Origin: Elusimicrobiota bacterium | GTDB taxonomy: Bacteria > Elusimicrobiota > Elusimicrobia > UBA1565 > JACRDR01 | NCBI GenBank assembly: GCA_026388115.1 | Contig: JAPLKK010000012.1 | Coordinates: forward strand, 2,066-39,043 | Reading direction: 5' to 3' | DNA length: 36,978 bases | Shown: piece by piece, positions 22,776 through 36,978 of the stretch | Layout: every line of letters starts with the position of its first letter | How positions within the stretch are numbered: the first letter of the stretch is position 1 | The notes under the pieces: generated by a model | Database searches by the model: none | What the model saw: the letters and a program-made list of their open reading frames with translations, nothing else | Told to the model about the DNA's origin: nothing | Translations under genes and position numbers: made by a program

Positions 22776-23648
22776 TTATTCCTTGCTCTCCTCGGGGGCC
22801 GGCACCTCGCCGGTCAACTGGGCCAGCGCCGAAGCGGGAAGCTCCGGCATCTCTCCCTTCTCTTCTCCGGCCACCGGCCCTTCCGGGATATCCGCCGTGG
22901 CGACCGGCGCGGCCTCCTCGGCGGGCGCCAGCTCCATCGTCGGGGCGGGCTTCTCCAGCAGGACCGGCTTGACCGCGGCCGCCTCGGCCTTCTTCGCCGC
23001 GGCCAGCAACTCCTTCATGGACTTCGCGAAAAGCTGCTTCTTGAAGATCCAGCACTTGACGCCGATGAGCCCCATCATCGTGTGGGCCTCGGCCGTGCCG
23101 TAGTCGATGTCGGCGCAAAAGGTATGCAGCGGCACCCGCCCCTCGCGCTGCCACTCGCGCCGCGCGATCTCCGAGCCGCCGAGCCGTCCGCCCGCCTGGA
23201 CCTTGATGCCCAGCGCGCCCGCCTGCATCGTGCGTTCCATCGCCCGCTTGATGGCCCGGCGGTGCGCGATGCGCTTCTCGAGCTGCAGCGCGATGGCCTC
23301 GGCCACCAGTCGAGCGTCGAGCTCCGGCTCCTTGATCTCCATCACGTTGATGAAGGTCTTGCGCGAAGTGATGCCCTCGATGGCGGAGCGCAAGGACTCG
23401 ATGTCCACGCCCTTCTTGCCGATGACGACGCCCGGGCGCGCCGTGTGGATGTTGACGCGCAGATACGACCCGGCGCGCTCGATGCCCACCCAGCTCACGG
23501 CCGCCGTGCGAAAGCGCGTCTTGACGAGGTTCCTGATCTTGAAGTCCTCTCCGATCAACGCCGGGATCTCGCGAGGCGAGAACCACTTCGACTCCCAATC
23601 CTGGATGTAGCCGAGGCGTACGGATTTTGGATGGATTTTCTGTCCCAT
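22776..23648 (-). CDS. rpsC: 30S ribosomal protein S3 with an acidic C-terminal tail
   Basis: S3 forms the mRNA entry site with S4 and S5. The 290-aa protein has an N-terminal KH domain with GVVIGKKG (residues 73-80), and the S3 C-terminal domain with [20 protein letters not shown] and [27 protein letters not shown]. From about residue 207 there is an 80-residue Ala/Glu/Pro-rich tail, longer than in most S3 proteins (about 210-240 aa in total). It ends 4 bp before rplP. Confidence 0.97.
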   Translation of the reverse strand: MGQKIHPKSVRLGYIQDWESKWFSPREIPALIGEDFKIRNLVKTRFRTAAVSWVGIERAGSYLRVNIHTARPGVVIGKKGVDIESLRSAIEGITSRKTFINVMEIKEPELDARLVAEAIALQLEKRIAHRRAIKRAMERTMQAGALGIKVQAGGRLGGSEIARREWQREGRVPLHTFCADIDYGTAEAHTMMGLIGVKCWIFKKQLFAKSMKELLAAAKKAEAAAVKPVLLEKPAPTMELAPAEEAAPVATADIPEGPVAGEEKGEMPELPASALAQLTGEVPAPEESKE

Positions 23649-23649
23649 A

Positions 23650-23997
23650 TTATCTCTCGTCCGTCACGATGACGGTCACGTGGCACACCTTGCGCTTGAA
23701 CTGCATCGCCCGGCCCATCGGGGCGGGCAGCACGCGCTTCATATTCCCCATCGGCCCCTGGCCGACCCAGACCTCTTTGATGTAGACGCCGTCGGGCGCG
23801 AGCTTGCGGCCCGCGCGGACGTTGAGGTTCGAGGCCGCCGAATGCACGGCCTTGGCGACCATGACGGCCGCGGCGCGCGGCATCTGCGGCAGGTACTGCT
23901 CCGCGTGCAGGATGGACTTGCCGCGGATCTGTGTGAGCACCTGGGCGACCTTGCGGGCGCCGAAGCGCTGGAAGTTGGCGTGAGCGGTGGCTTGCAT
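23650..23997 (-). CDS. rplV: 50S ribosomal protein L22
   Basis: L22 lines the peptide tunnel with its beta hairpin. The 115-aa protein has GARKVAQVLTQIRGKS, KAVHSAASN and the tunnel hairpin/C-terminal VLPAPMGRAMQFKRKVCHVTVIV. Length is typical. The macrolide-relevant hairpin shows no deletion. It is adjacent to rpsS (stop and start touch) and 1 bp from rpsC. Confidence 0.97.
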   Translation of the reverse strand: MQATAHANFQRFGARKVAQVLTQIRGKSILHAEQYLPQMPRAAAVMVAKAVHSAASNLNVRAGRKLAPDGVYIKEVWVGQGPMGNMKRVLPAPMGRAMQFKRKVCHVTVIVTDER

Positions 23998-24285
23998 TTA
24001 CGTGAGCTCCGTGGCTTCCTTCGTATGGGCCAGGCCGTGGCCCTTGAAGAAGCGGGTGAACGAGAACTCGCCGAGCTTGTGGCCGACCATCTGCTCGGAG
24101 ACGTAGATCGGCAAGAACTTGCGGCCGTTGTGCACGGCGAAGGTGTGGCCGACGAACTCGGGCGTGATGGTGCAGGCGCGCGCCCAGGTCTTGATGGGCT
24201 TCTTCTCGCCGGCGGTGTTCATCTTCTGCACCTTCGCGAGCAGCGTCGCGTCTACGAACGGGCCTTTCTTTGTGGATCGGGACAT
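23998..24285 (-). CDS. rpsS: 30S ribosomal protein S19
   Basis: S19 sits in the 30S head with S13. The 95-aa protein begins [19 protein letters not shown] and contains [38 protein letters not shown], and a short C-terminal end ([15 protein letters not shown]). Length is typical. It lies between rplB (11-bp gap) and rplV. Confidence 0.98.
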   Translation of the reverse strand: MSRSTKKGPFVDATLLAKVQKMNTAGEKKPIKTWARACTITPEFVGHTFAVHNGRKFLPIYVSEQMVGHKLGEFSFTRFFKGHGLAHTKEATELT

Positions 24286-24296
24286 TTCGGATTACC

Positions 24297-25139
24297 TCAA
24301 GAAGCGGTCTTCGCCTTGCGGCGATCCTGCACGATCATCCAGCCCCAGACCTTGCGCTTGTTGCGCGTCTTGTAGCCCTTGGAGAGCTGGTTCCATGGGG
24401 ACCGGGGATAGTTGCCGCCTTTCGACTTGCCGCGGCCGCCGCCGAGCGGATGGTCCACCGCGTTCATCGCCCCGCCGCGGACCGTGGGCTTGATGCCCAA
24501 CCGCCGCGACCGGCCGGCGTTGCCGAGGTTGATCGTATTGTGCTCGATGTTCGAGACCTGGCCGATGGTGGCCATCGATTCCAAGGGGATCAGCCGCACC
24601 TCGCCCGAGGGCATCTTCAGGTGCGCATAGCCGGCCATCTTGGACATCAGCTGAGCCTGGGCGCCGGCCGAGCGGATGAGTTGGCCGCCCTTGCCGGGGA
24701 TGAGCTCGACGTTGTGGACGAAGAGGCCGTCCGGGATCTTCTCGATCGGCATGGCGTTGCCGACCTTGATCTCGGCCCCGGCTCCGCTGACGATCATGTC
24801 GCCGACCTTCAAGCCGACCGGGTGCAGGATATAGCGCTTTTCGCCGTCCTTATAGTGGACGAGGCAGATGCGCGCCGACCGGTTCGGATCGTACTCGATG
24901 GTCGCGACCTTGCCCGGCACGCCGAGCTTGTCGCGCTTGAAGTCGATGATCCGGTAGGCCTGCTTGTGGCCGCCGCCGATATGGCGGACCATGCGCACGC
25001 CGGTGTTGTTTCGCCCGCCGCTCTTGCGCAGGCCGCGGGTGAGGCTCTTCTCGGGTGTGGTCGAGGTGATCTCCGAGAAATCCGCCACGTTCATGTGGCG
25101 GCGCGACGGGGTATAGGGCTTGAAGCTCTTGATGGGCAT
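24297..25139 (-). CDS. rplB: 50S ribosomal protein L2
   Basis: L2 is required for subunit joining and sits near the peptidyl-transferase centre. The 280-aa protein has the OB and SH3-like domains of L2, with [21 protein letters not shown], the [24 protein letters not shown]-type strand, and the conserved C-terminal segment [20 protein letters not shown] that contains the functionally critical His. Length is normal. It follows rplW with a single base between stop and start. Confidence 0.98.
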   Translation of the reverse strand: MPIKSFKPYTPSRRHMNVADFSEITSTTPEKSLTRGLRKSGGRNNTGVRMVRHIGGGHKQAYRIIDFKRDKLGVPGKVATIEYDPNRSARICLVHYKDGEKRYILHPVGLKVGDMIVSGAGAEIKVGNAMPIEKIPDGLFVHNVELIPGKGGQLIRSAGAQAQLMSKMAGYAHLKMPSGEVRLIPLESMATIGQVSNIEHNTINLGNAGRSRRLGIKPTVRGGAMNAVDHPLGGGRGKSKGGNYPRSPWNQLSKGYKTRNKRKVWGWMIVQDRRKAKTAS

Positions 25140-25140
25140 G

Positions 25141-25440
25141 TTAGCCTGCCTGCTCCACGAGATCGATCTTTTGGCCCTCGCCGAGCGTCACGATGGCCTT
25201 CTTCCAGTCCACACGCTTGCCCTGACTGCGGCCGAAGCGCTTCATCTGGCCGAGCACGTTCATGGTGCGGACGTTCACAACCTTCACTTTGAAGATGTCC
25301 TGGATGGCGCGCTTGATGTCCGGCTTGCAGGCCGTCGGCGCCACCTCGAAGACGTACTGGTTGAACTTCTCCTTGAGGATCGTGCTGCGCTCGGTGAGGA
25401 GCGGCCGGTTCACGATCGTGTATGGGTTGAATTCAGTCAT
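25141..25440 (-). CDS. rplW: 50S ribosomal protein L23
   Basis: L23 is the docking site for SRP and trigger factor at the tunnel exit. The 99-aa protein has [58 protein letters not shown] and [16 protein letters not shown] chose ATG 25440, 2 nt after the rplD stop. A TTG at 25452 in the same frame would add MELT and overlap rplD, but is less likely. Confidence 0.96.
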   Translation of the reverse strand: MTEFNPYTIVNRPLLTERSTILKEKFNQYVFEVAPTACKPDIKRAIQDIFKVKVVNVRTMNVLGQMKRFGRSQGKRVDWKKAIVTLGEGQKIDLVEQAG

Positions 25441-25442
25441 GG

Positions 25443-26063
25443 TCAGTTCCAATGGGTGCTGAGTTTTTCAAGAGCGCCCTTGGTCACGATCAGCTTGTCG
25501 CAGTTCAGCACCGCGTAAGCGTTGAGCTGCGTCGGCAGCATGATCTTGAGCTCCGGGATGTTGCGGCTCGCCGTGGCCAAGCCTTTGTCCTGCGCCTCGA
25601 TCACCAGCAGCGACTTCGTCCTGGCGCCCAAGGCCTTGAGCATGTCCGCGACCTGCCGGGTCTTGCCTCCATCGATGGCCAGGCCGTCGAGCACGCGCAG
25701 CGCGCCCTCGGCCGCCCGCACGCTCAGGGCGTGCGCCAGCGCCAGCTTCGCCTTGCGGCGCGGTATGGACACGTGGAAGCTGTGCCGCCGCGGCCCGTGC
25801 GCGACCGCGCCGTGGCGCCACAGCGGCGAGCGGATCGAGCCTGCCCGCGCCCGGCCCGTGCCCTTCTGCTTCCACGGCTTGTGGCCTCCGCCGGAGACCT
25901 CGGAGCGGGTCTTGGTGTTGGCCTGGCCCCGCCGCTGGTTCTGCAGGTAGATGGTGGTCACCTCATGCAGGAGCTCGCGCGACGGTTCGACCGAGAAGAC
26001 CTTCTCGGGCAGGGTCACGGAGCCGATCTCCTCGCCCTTGATGTTCAGGATCTTGGTTTCCAT
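25443..26063 (-). CDS. rplD: 50S ribosomal protein L4
   Basis: L4 reaches the peptide tunnel by its extended loop, and in E. coli it also represses its own S10 operon; no leader target is visible here because the S10 genes continue straight from tuf. The 206-aa protein has TKTRSEVSGGGHKPWKQKGTGRARAG with SIRSPLWRHGAVAHGPR (the extended loop) and a Rossmann-like C-terminal part (LLVIEAQDKG, LNAYAVLNCDKLIVTKGALEKL). The ATG overlaps the rplC stop (TAATG). Confidence 0.98.
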   Translation of the reverse strand: METKILNIKGEEIGSVTLPEKVFSVEPSRELLHEVTTIYLQNQRRGQANTKTRSEVSGGGHKPWKQKGTGRARAGSIRSPLWRHGAVAHGPRRHSFHVSIPRRKAKLALAHALSVRAAEGALRVLDGLAIDGGKTRQVADMLKALGARTKSLLVIEAQDKGLATASRNIPELKIMLPTQLNAYAVLNCDKLIVTKGALEKLSTHWN

Positions 26064-27004
26064 TATTTTTTCTCGGGTGCTGGAGCCGGCTTCGCCAGCC
26101 CAGCGGCCGGCTTCGCCGGCGCGGCGGCCGGCGCCTGGGCCGCCTGGGACTTGGCCGCTTGGGCCGCCGCTCGGGCGCCCTTGGCCTGGATGATGTTGCC
26201 CATCTTATCGCGCAGGACCTGCACGATCTTGCGGATCACCCGCACTTTCTTATCCTTGACGGTCTCGGCGACGACGACCACCGATCCCACCGGGCCCGGG
26301 ACGGGGCCGTTGACGTAAATGAGATTCTTAGCGGGGTCCACCTGAACGACCTCGATCTTCTGGACCGACTGCATCTCGTGGCCCATGTGTCCGGCCATGC
26401 GCTGGCCGGGCAGGACGCGTCCCAAAGAGCGACGCGCCGCCAGCGAGCCGGGAGAGCGCTCCTTGTCCGAGGCGCCGTGCGAAGCCGGCATGCCGCGGAA
26501 GTTGTGGCGCTTCATCACTCCGGCAAATCCCTTGCCCTTGGTCAGACCGCGCACGTCGACGTAGTCGAGCGGCTTGAAGCGGCCGTCGATGTCGACGATC
26601 TGGCCGACAGCGAAGCCCTTCACGTCCGGCGTGCGGAACTCGCGCAAGGCCTTGGCCGGAGCGATGCCCGCGGCCTTGAACTGCCCGGCCAGAGGCTTGA
26701 CCACGTTCTTCTCCTTGCGCTTGCCGAAGGCGAGCTGGACGGCCGTGTAGCCGTCCTTGTCGGCGGTCCGCAAGCTTGAGACGGTGCACGGGCCCGCCTG
26801 GATGACGGTGACCGCGCGCAGGTGGCCCTGGCCGTCGTAGACCTGGGTCATCCCTTTCTTCTCTCCCAAAATGTGGCGAAAGCCTGTTGGGGCTTTCGCC
26901 ACCGCCGTTGTTTCTACGGCAGCGGGTTCTTTGGCGGTCGAGCTTGCCCCGCCGCCCGTTTCATCGGGCTTCTTCTCTTCCTCTTTCTTCGCTTCCTCAG
27001 CCAT
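26063..27004 (-). CDS. rplC: 50S ribosomal protein L3 with low-complexity extensions at both ends
   Basis: L3 shapes the peptidyl-transferase centre. The core (about residues 40-265) has ILGEKKGMTQVYDGQGHLRA, the loop with MPASHGASDKERSPGS and GQRMAGHMGHE, and VNGPVPGPVGSVVVV. A Glu/Lys/Ala-rich N-terminal extension of about 40 residues and an Ala/Pro/Lys C-terminal tail of about 45 residues bring it to 313 aa, against about 210 in E. coli. The ATG has AGAGG 5 nt upstream, so the extension is likely translated. It is 8 bp after rpsJ. Confidence 0.96.
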   Translation of the reverse strand: MAEEAKKEEEKKPDETGGGASSTAKEPAAVETTAVAKAPTGFRHILGEKKGMTQVYDGQGHLRAVTVIQAGPCTVSSLRTADKDGYTAVQLAFGKRKEKNVVKPLAGQFKAAGIAPAKALREFRTPDVKGFAVGQIVDIDGRFKPLDYVDVRGLTKGKGFAGVMKRHNFRGMPASHGASDKERSPGSLAARRSLGRVLPGQRMAGHMGHEMQSVQKIEVVQVDPAKNLIYVNGPVPGPVGSVVVVAETVKDKKVRVIRKIVQVLRDKMGNIIQAKGARAAAQAAKSQAAQAPAAAPAKPAAGLAKPAPAPEKK

Positions 27005-27012
27005 GAGAACCT

Positions 27013-27342
27013 CTAAAGCTTGATTTCGACGTCCACGCCGCCCGGCAGGTCGAGCTTCATCAGCTCGTCGACCGTGCGCGAGGTCGGGCTCTTGAGCTCG
27101 ATCAAGCGCTTGTGCGTGCGCATCTCGAACTGCTCCCGCGACTTCTTGTCCACGTGCGGCGAGCGCAGGACGCAGTACTTGCGGATGTGGGTCGGCAAGA
27201 GCACGGGCCCGGCGATGACGGCGCCCGTGCGCCGCGCGGTCTCGACGATCTTGTTGACCGACTGGTCGAGCACCCGATGATCATAGGCGCGCAGGCGGAT
27301 GCGGATGCGGCTTTGCGGAGTGATCTGCGTGGTATCTGCCAT
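27013..27342 (-). CDS. rpsJ: 30S ribosomal protein S10 (NusE)
   Basis: S10 acts in the 30S head and, as NusE, in antitermination with NusB. The 109-aa protein has [54 protein letters not shown] and [19 protein letters not shown]. Length is typical apart from a short N-terminal lead ([10 protein letters not shown]). The ATG is 2 nt after the tuf stop, so there is no room for a separate S10 leader; the str and S10 regions are joined. Confidence 0.98.
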   Translation of the reverse strand: MADTTQITPQSRIRIRLRAYDHRVLDQSVNKIVETARRTGAVIAGPVLLPTHIRKYCVLRSPHVDKKSREQFEMRTHKRLIELKSPTSRTVDELMKLDLPGGVDVEIKL

Positions 27343-27344
27343 GG

Positions 27345-28532
<1,188 letters not shown>

Positions 28533-28546
28533 CTGTCTCTCCTAAA

Positions 28547-30715
28547 TTACCTTGCCTTCCCGTTATTGTCGCCGCCCTGCCCGCCGGCGGCATGCTTCTC
28601 GACGATCGCCTTCAAAACGTTCGCCGGCACCTCGTCGTAGTGGCTGGGCTCCATGACGAAGGCCGCCCGGCCCTGGGACATGGAGCGCACCGCCGTCGCG
28701 TAGCCGAACATCTCCGAGAGCGGCACCGTGGCGCGGACGAACTTGACGTTGCCGCGCGTGCCCATCTCCACGATCTTGGCGCGGCGGCTGTTCAAATCGC
28801 CGATGACGTCGCCCATGTACTGCTCGGGGGTCGTGGCCTCGAACTTCATGATCGGCTCGAGGATCGTCGGGCTCGCCTTCTTGCAGCCGCTCCGGAGCGC
28901 CATGGCGCCCGCGATCTTGAAAGCGATCTCCGAGGAGTCCACCTCGTGGAACGAGCCGTCGACGACCGTGACCTTGAGGTCCACGAGCGGGAAACCCGCC
29001 AGCGCGCCGCCGTCCAAGGCCTCGCGCACCCCCTTCTCGATGGCGGGGATGAATTCCTTCGGGATGCGGCCCTGCTTGACCGCGTCGACGAACTCGAAAC
29101 CCTTGCCCATCTTCTGGGGCTCGATCTCGAGCCAGCAGTGCCCGTACTGCCCACGGCCGCCGGACTGGCGGATGAACCTGCCCTCTTCCTTGACCTTCTT
29201 GCGGATGGTCTCGCGGTAGGCGACCTGGGGGCGGCCGACGTTGGCGGCGACCTTGAACTCGCGCTTCATGCGGTCGACGATGATCTCGAGGTGCAGCTCG
29301 CCCATGCCGGAGATGATGGTCTGCCCGGTCTCGGTGTCGGTCCTGATGCGGAAAGTCTGGTCTTCCTCCGCCAGGGCGGCCATCGCGTGCCCCATCTTCT
29401 CCTCGTCGGCCCTCGACTTCGGCTCGATGGCGACGCTGATGACGGGCTCCGGGAACTTGATGGTCTCGAGGAGGATCGGATCGTCCTCCACCGACATCGT
29501 CACGCCGACGCGCGAGTTCCTCATCGCGACGGTGGCGGCGATGTCCCCGGCGAACACCTCCTGGATCTCCTCGCGCTTGTTGGCGTGCATGCGCAGGATG
29601 CGGCCGATGCGCTCGGTGGTGCCGGTGCCGGTAAAATACACCGTGTCCCCCACGGTCAGGTGGCCGGAATAGACGCGGAAATAAGCGAGCTTGCCGACGA
29701 AGGGATCGGGCTGGAGCTTGAACATGAGCGCCGTGAAGGGCTCGGTGTCTTCCGGCTTGCGCTCGATAGGCTCTCCGGTCCTCGGGTCGGTGCCCTTGAC
29801 CGGCGGCAGCTCCTGCGGGCAGGGCAGGAAGTCGCAGACCGCGTCCAGCATCGGCTGCACGCCCTTGTTCTTATAGGATGAGCCGCACAGGACGGGGAAG
29901 ATCTTCGACTGCAGCACGCCGACGCGCAGGGCCTTGCGCAGCTGCGCCGGCGTGAAATTATGCTTGCCCTCGATGTACTTGTGCATCATCGGCTCATCGA
30001 AGTCGACCACCTGCTCGATGAGCCGGTCGTGCCACTTCATGGCCTCAAGCTTCATCTCGGCCGGGATCTCGGTGACCTCCCACTTCGCCCCAAGCTCCTC
30101 TCCGTGCCAAACGAGGGCCTTCATCTCGATGAGGTCGATCAAACCGACGAATTTCTCCTCGGAGCCGATCGGCAGCTGGATGGCGACCGCGTTGGCGCCG
30201 AGCTTCTCCTTCAGCGTGTTGAAGGACATATAGAAGTCGGCGCCGAGCCGGTCCATCTTGTTGATGTAGGCGACGCGCGGCACATGGTACTTGTCGGCCT
30301 GGCGCCACACGGTCTCGGACTGCGGCTCCACCCCCTGCACGCCGTCGAAGCAGACGACCGCCCCGTCGAGCACGCGCAGCGAGCGCTCGACCTCGGCCGT
30401 GAAGTCCACGTGTCCGGGGGTGTCGATGATGTTGATCTGATACTCGACGTCGCTGCGCTTCCACTGGCAGTAGGTCGCCGCCGCGGTGATCGTGATGCCG
30501 CGCTCGCGCTCTTGGGGCATCCAGTCGGTCGTCGTCGAGCCCTCGTGCACCTCGCCGATCCTGTGGAGGCGGCCGGTGTAATAGAGGATGCGCTCGGTCG
30601 TCGTGGTCTTGCCGGCGTCGATGTGCGCGATGATGCCGATGTTGCGCACGCGATCGAGCGAAACAGACCGACCGAGGGACTCTCCCTTCCCGGAACCCTT
30701 GCTGCGGGTCGCCAT
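28547..30715 (-). CDS. fusA: Elongation factor G
   Basis: EF-G is the GTPase for ribosomal translocation. The 722-aa protein has five domains. G1 is [12 protein letters not shown] (residues 30-41), G3 DTPGH (98-102) and G4 NKMD (152-155). Domain IV contains [15 protein letters not shown], and domain V has [20 protein letters not shown]. The N-terminus carries about 20 extra residues (Ser/Gly/Lys-rich) before the GTPase fold. The ATG has GGGAG about 11 nt upstream, preceded by a six-codon mini-ORF. It precedes tuf by 14 bp in a standard str operon. Confidence 0.98.
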   Translation of the reverse strand: MATRSKGSGKGESLGRSVSLDRVRNIGIIAHIDAGKTTTTERILYYTGRLHRIGEVHEGSTTTDWMPQERERGITITAAATYCQWKRSDVEYQINIIDTPGHVDFTAEVERSLRVLDGAVVCFDGVQGVEPQSETVWRQADKYHVPRVAYINKMDRLGADFYMSFNTLKEKLGANAVAIQLPIGSEEKFVGLIDLIEMKALVWHGEELGAKWEVTEIPAEMKLEAMKWHDRLIEQVVDFDEPMMHKYIEGKHNFTPAQLRKALRVGVLQSKIFPVLCGSSYKNKGVQPMLDAVCDFLPCPQELPPVKGTDPRTGEPIERKPEDTEPFTALMFKLQPDPFVGKLAYFRVYSGHLTVGDTVYFTGTGTTERIGRILRMHANKREEIQEVFAGDIAATVAMRNSRVGVTMSVEDDPILLETIKFPEPVISVAIEPKSRADEEKMGHAMAALAEEDQTFRIRTDTETGQTIISGMGELHLEIIVDRMKREFKVAANVGRPQVAYRETIRKKVKEEGRFIRQSGGRGQYGHCWLEIEPQKMGKGFEFVDAVKQGRIPKEFIPAIEKGVREALDGGALAGFPLVDLKVTVVDGSFHEVDSSEIAFKIAGAMALRSGCKKASPTILEPIMKFEATTPEQYMGDVIGDLNSRRAKIVEMGTRGNVKFVRATVPLSEMFGYATAVRSMSQGRAAFVMEPSHYDEVPANVLKAIVEKHAAGGQGGDNNGKAR

Positions 30716-30719
30716 CAGC

Positions 30720-30740
30720 TTACTGGACTCCCTTCTTCAT
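30720..30740 (-). promoter_or_regulatory. Six-codon mini-ORF in the rpsG-fusA gap
   Basis: Minus-strand ATG at 30740 to TAA at 30722-30720 reads MKKGVQ-stop, immediately before the fusA ATG. It contains the putative fusA ribosome-binding site (GGGAG). A chance mini-ORF is likely; a translational-coupling leader is possible. It is kept as a low-confidence note because the 36-bp gap is one of the larger ones in the array. Confidence 0.2.
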
Positions 30741-30751
30741 CCAATCTCCGT

Positions 30752-31231
30752 TTACCACCGATAATGCGCGAAGGCGCGGTTCGCCTCCGCCATCTTGTGC
30801 GTGTCCTCGCGCTTCTTGTAAGCCACGCCTTCCTTGCGGTTGCCGGCGAGGATCTCCTCGGCCAGCCGCTCGGCCATCGGCTTGCCCGTCTTGGCGCGAG
30901 CCGCGTCGATGATCCAGCGCATCGCGACGGTCGCGGAGCGCAGCGGCTTGACCTCGCTGGGCACCTGGTAGGTCGCGCCGCCCACGCGGCGGGGGCGCAC
31001 TTCCAAGAGCGGCCGGATGTTTTCGATGCTCTGCGTGAAGATCTTGACCGGATCGTCCTTGCCCTTCTCCGCAAGGATGTCCATCATGCCGTAGACGCAC
31101 TTCTCGGCGGCGTGCTTCTGGCCCTGGTAGTTCAGCTTGTTGATCAGCCGGGACAGCAGCACGTTGTTGTACTTGAAATCCCCGGGAGGGAGATCCCGGC
31201 GGTCGCGAGGTCGGAGTCCTTTTCTCGGCAT
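30752..31231 (-). CDS. rpsG: 30S ribosomal protein S7
   Basis: S7 nucleates the 30S head and contacts the E-site tRNA. The 159-aa protein has NNVLLSRLINKLNYQGQKHAA, the family motif ENIRPLLEVRPRRVGGATYQ, and EILAGNRKEGVAYKKREDTHKMAEANRAF, in which the usual KREDTHRMAEANKAF is clear. Length is typical (156-178). It follows rpsL by 9 bp with AGGA 7 nt before the ATG. Confidence 0.98.
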   Translation of the reverse strand: MPRKGLRPRDRRDLPPGDFKYNNVLLSRLINKLNYQGQKHAAEKCVYGMMDILAEKGKDDPVKIFTQSIENIRPLLEVRPRRVGGATYQVPSEVKPLRSATVAMRWIIDAARAKTGKPMAERLAEEILAGNRKEGVAYKKREDTHKMAEANRAFAHYRW

Positions 31232-31240
31232 ATCGTTATC

Positions 31241-31632
31241 CTAGGCCTGGGGTTGCGCGCCGGCCTTGGGGCGCTTGGCGCCGTAGAGCGAGCGGCCCTG
31301 GCGCCGGCCGTCGACGCCCGCGGTGTCGAGCACGCCGCGGATGATGTGGTAGCGCACGCCCGGCAGGTCCTGCACCTTGCCGCCGCGCACCATGACGATC
31401 GAGTGCTCCTGCAAGTTGTGGCCCACGCCCGGGATGTAGGCCGTCACCTCCATGCCGCTGGTGAGCTTGACGCGCGCCACCTTGCGCAGAGCCGAGTTGG
31501 GCTTCTTGGGCGTCGTCGTGTACACGCGCGTGCACACGCCCCGGCGCTGGGGGCACGACATCAAGGCCGGAGCCTTGGTCTTATTGCGCAGCGGGCTTCG
31601 CCCGATGCGGATCAGCTGATTGATGGTCGGCA

Positions 31633-31633
<1 letters not shown>
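31241..31633 (-). CDS. rpsL: 30S ribosomal protein S12
   Basis: S12 sits at the decoding centre and sets accuracy; mutations give streptomycin resistance. The 130-aa protein has [32 protein letters not shown] with Lys43 conserved, [15 protein letters not shown] and [15 protein letters not shown]. Position 88, Lys in E. coli (GGRVKDLPG), is Gln here (GGKVQDLPG; codon 31372-31370 is CAG). The ATG overlaps the rpoC stop (TAATG); upstream in-frame residues belong to an rpoC shadow. A short Gln/Ala/Pro end extends the usual C-terminus. Confidence 0.98.

Positions 31634-36978
<5,345 letters not shown>

Overview
The window is a high-GC stretch of bacterial chromosome made almost entirely of core genes. 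Apart from one small gene at 792-1166, everything lies on the minus strand, so the minus-strand genes run from the right end of the window leftwards. The organism looks like a diderm, probably rod-shaped bacterium. The evidence is an RpoC that carries the Gram-negative SI3 insertion, a complete elongasome (MreB, MreC, MreD, PBP2, RodA), a lipoprotein-like signal, and an AMIN/Amidase_3 cell-wall amidase. A poorly cultured phylum with high-GC members, such as Elusimicrobiota, is plausible, but that is only an inference because no rRNA or database comparison was available.

Layout in transcription order, from the right end: rpoB (3' part) - rpoC - rpsL - rpsG - fusA - tuf (str region); rpsJ - rplC - rplD - rplW - rplB - rpsS - rplV - rpsC - rplP - rpmC - rpsQ (S10 region); rplN - rplX - rplE - rpsN - rpsH - rplF - rplR - rpsE - rplO - secY (spc region, without rpmD); adk - map - infA - rpmJ - rpsM - rpsK - rpsD - rpoA - rplQ (alpha region). 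Then, on the same strand after 19 bp, comes a cell-envelope block: mreB - mreC - mreD - mrdA - rodA - rng - N-acetylmuramoyl-L-alanine amidase - murI - a small lipoprotein. A lone CheY-like regulator (plus strand) meets this block tail to tail. On its other side a divergent, little-known unit of three overlapping genes runs off the left edge: a 21-codon leader ORF, an unrecognised 191-aa protein, and the start of a signal-peptide protein.

Packing is extreme. From rpoB to the lipoprotein (about 35.8 kb) no gap between genes exceeds 67 bp, and many junctions are ATGA, TGATG or TAATG overlaps. No stretch of 300 bases lacks a gene. No tRNA, rRNA, IS element or CRISPR array was seen, and no convincing intrinsic terminator was found. 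The one strong promoter-like element is an extended -10 (TGATATAAT) in the AT-rich gap between rpoA and rplQ, which could drive rplQ and the cell-shape block separately from the ribosomal genes.

The most important anomalies are these. (1) rpsH (S8) has an out-of-frame internal deletion of roughly 52-58 nt that removes the conserved STSKG loop, although its ancestral C-terminus and stop are still visible in another frame. (2) Low-complexity Ala/Lys/Glu/Pro tails occur on about nine ribosomal proteins. (3) RNase G/E has a long charged N-terminal extension. (4) RpsL has Gln at the streptomycin/fidelity position 88. (5) The small coupled unit at the left edge includes genes that are easy to miss.
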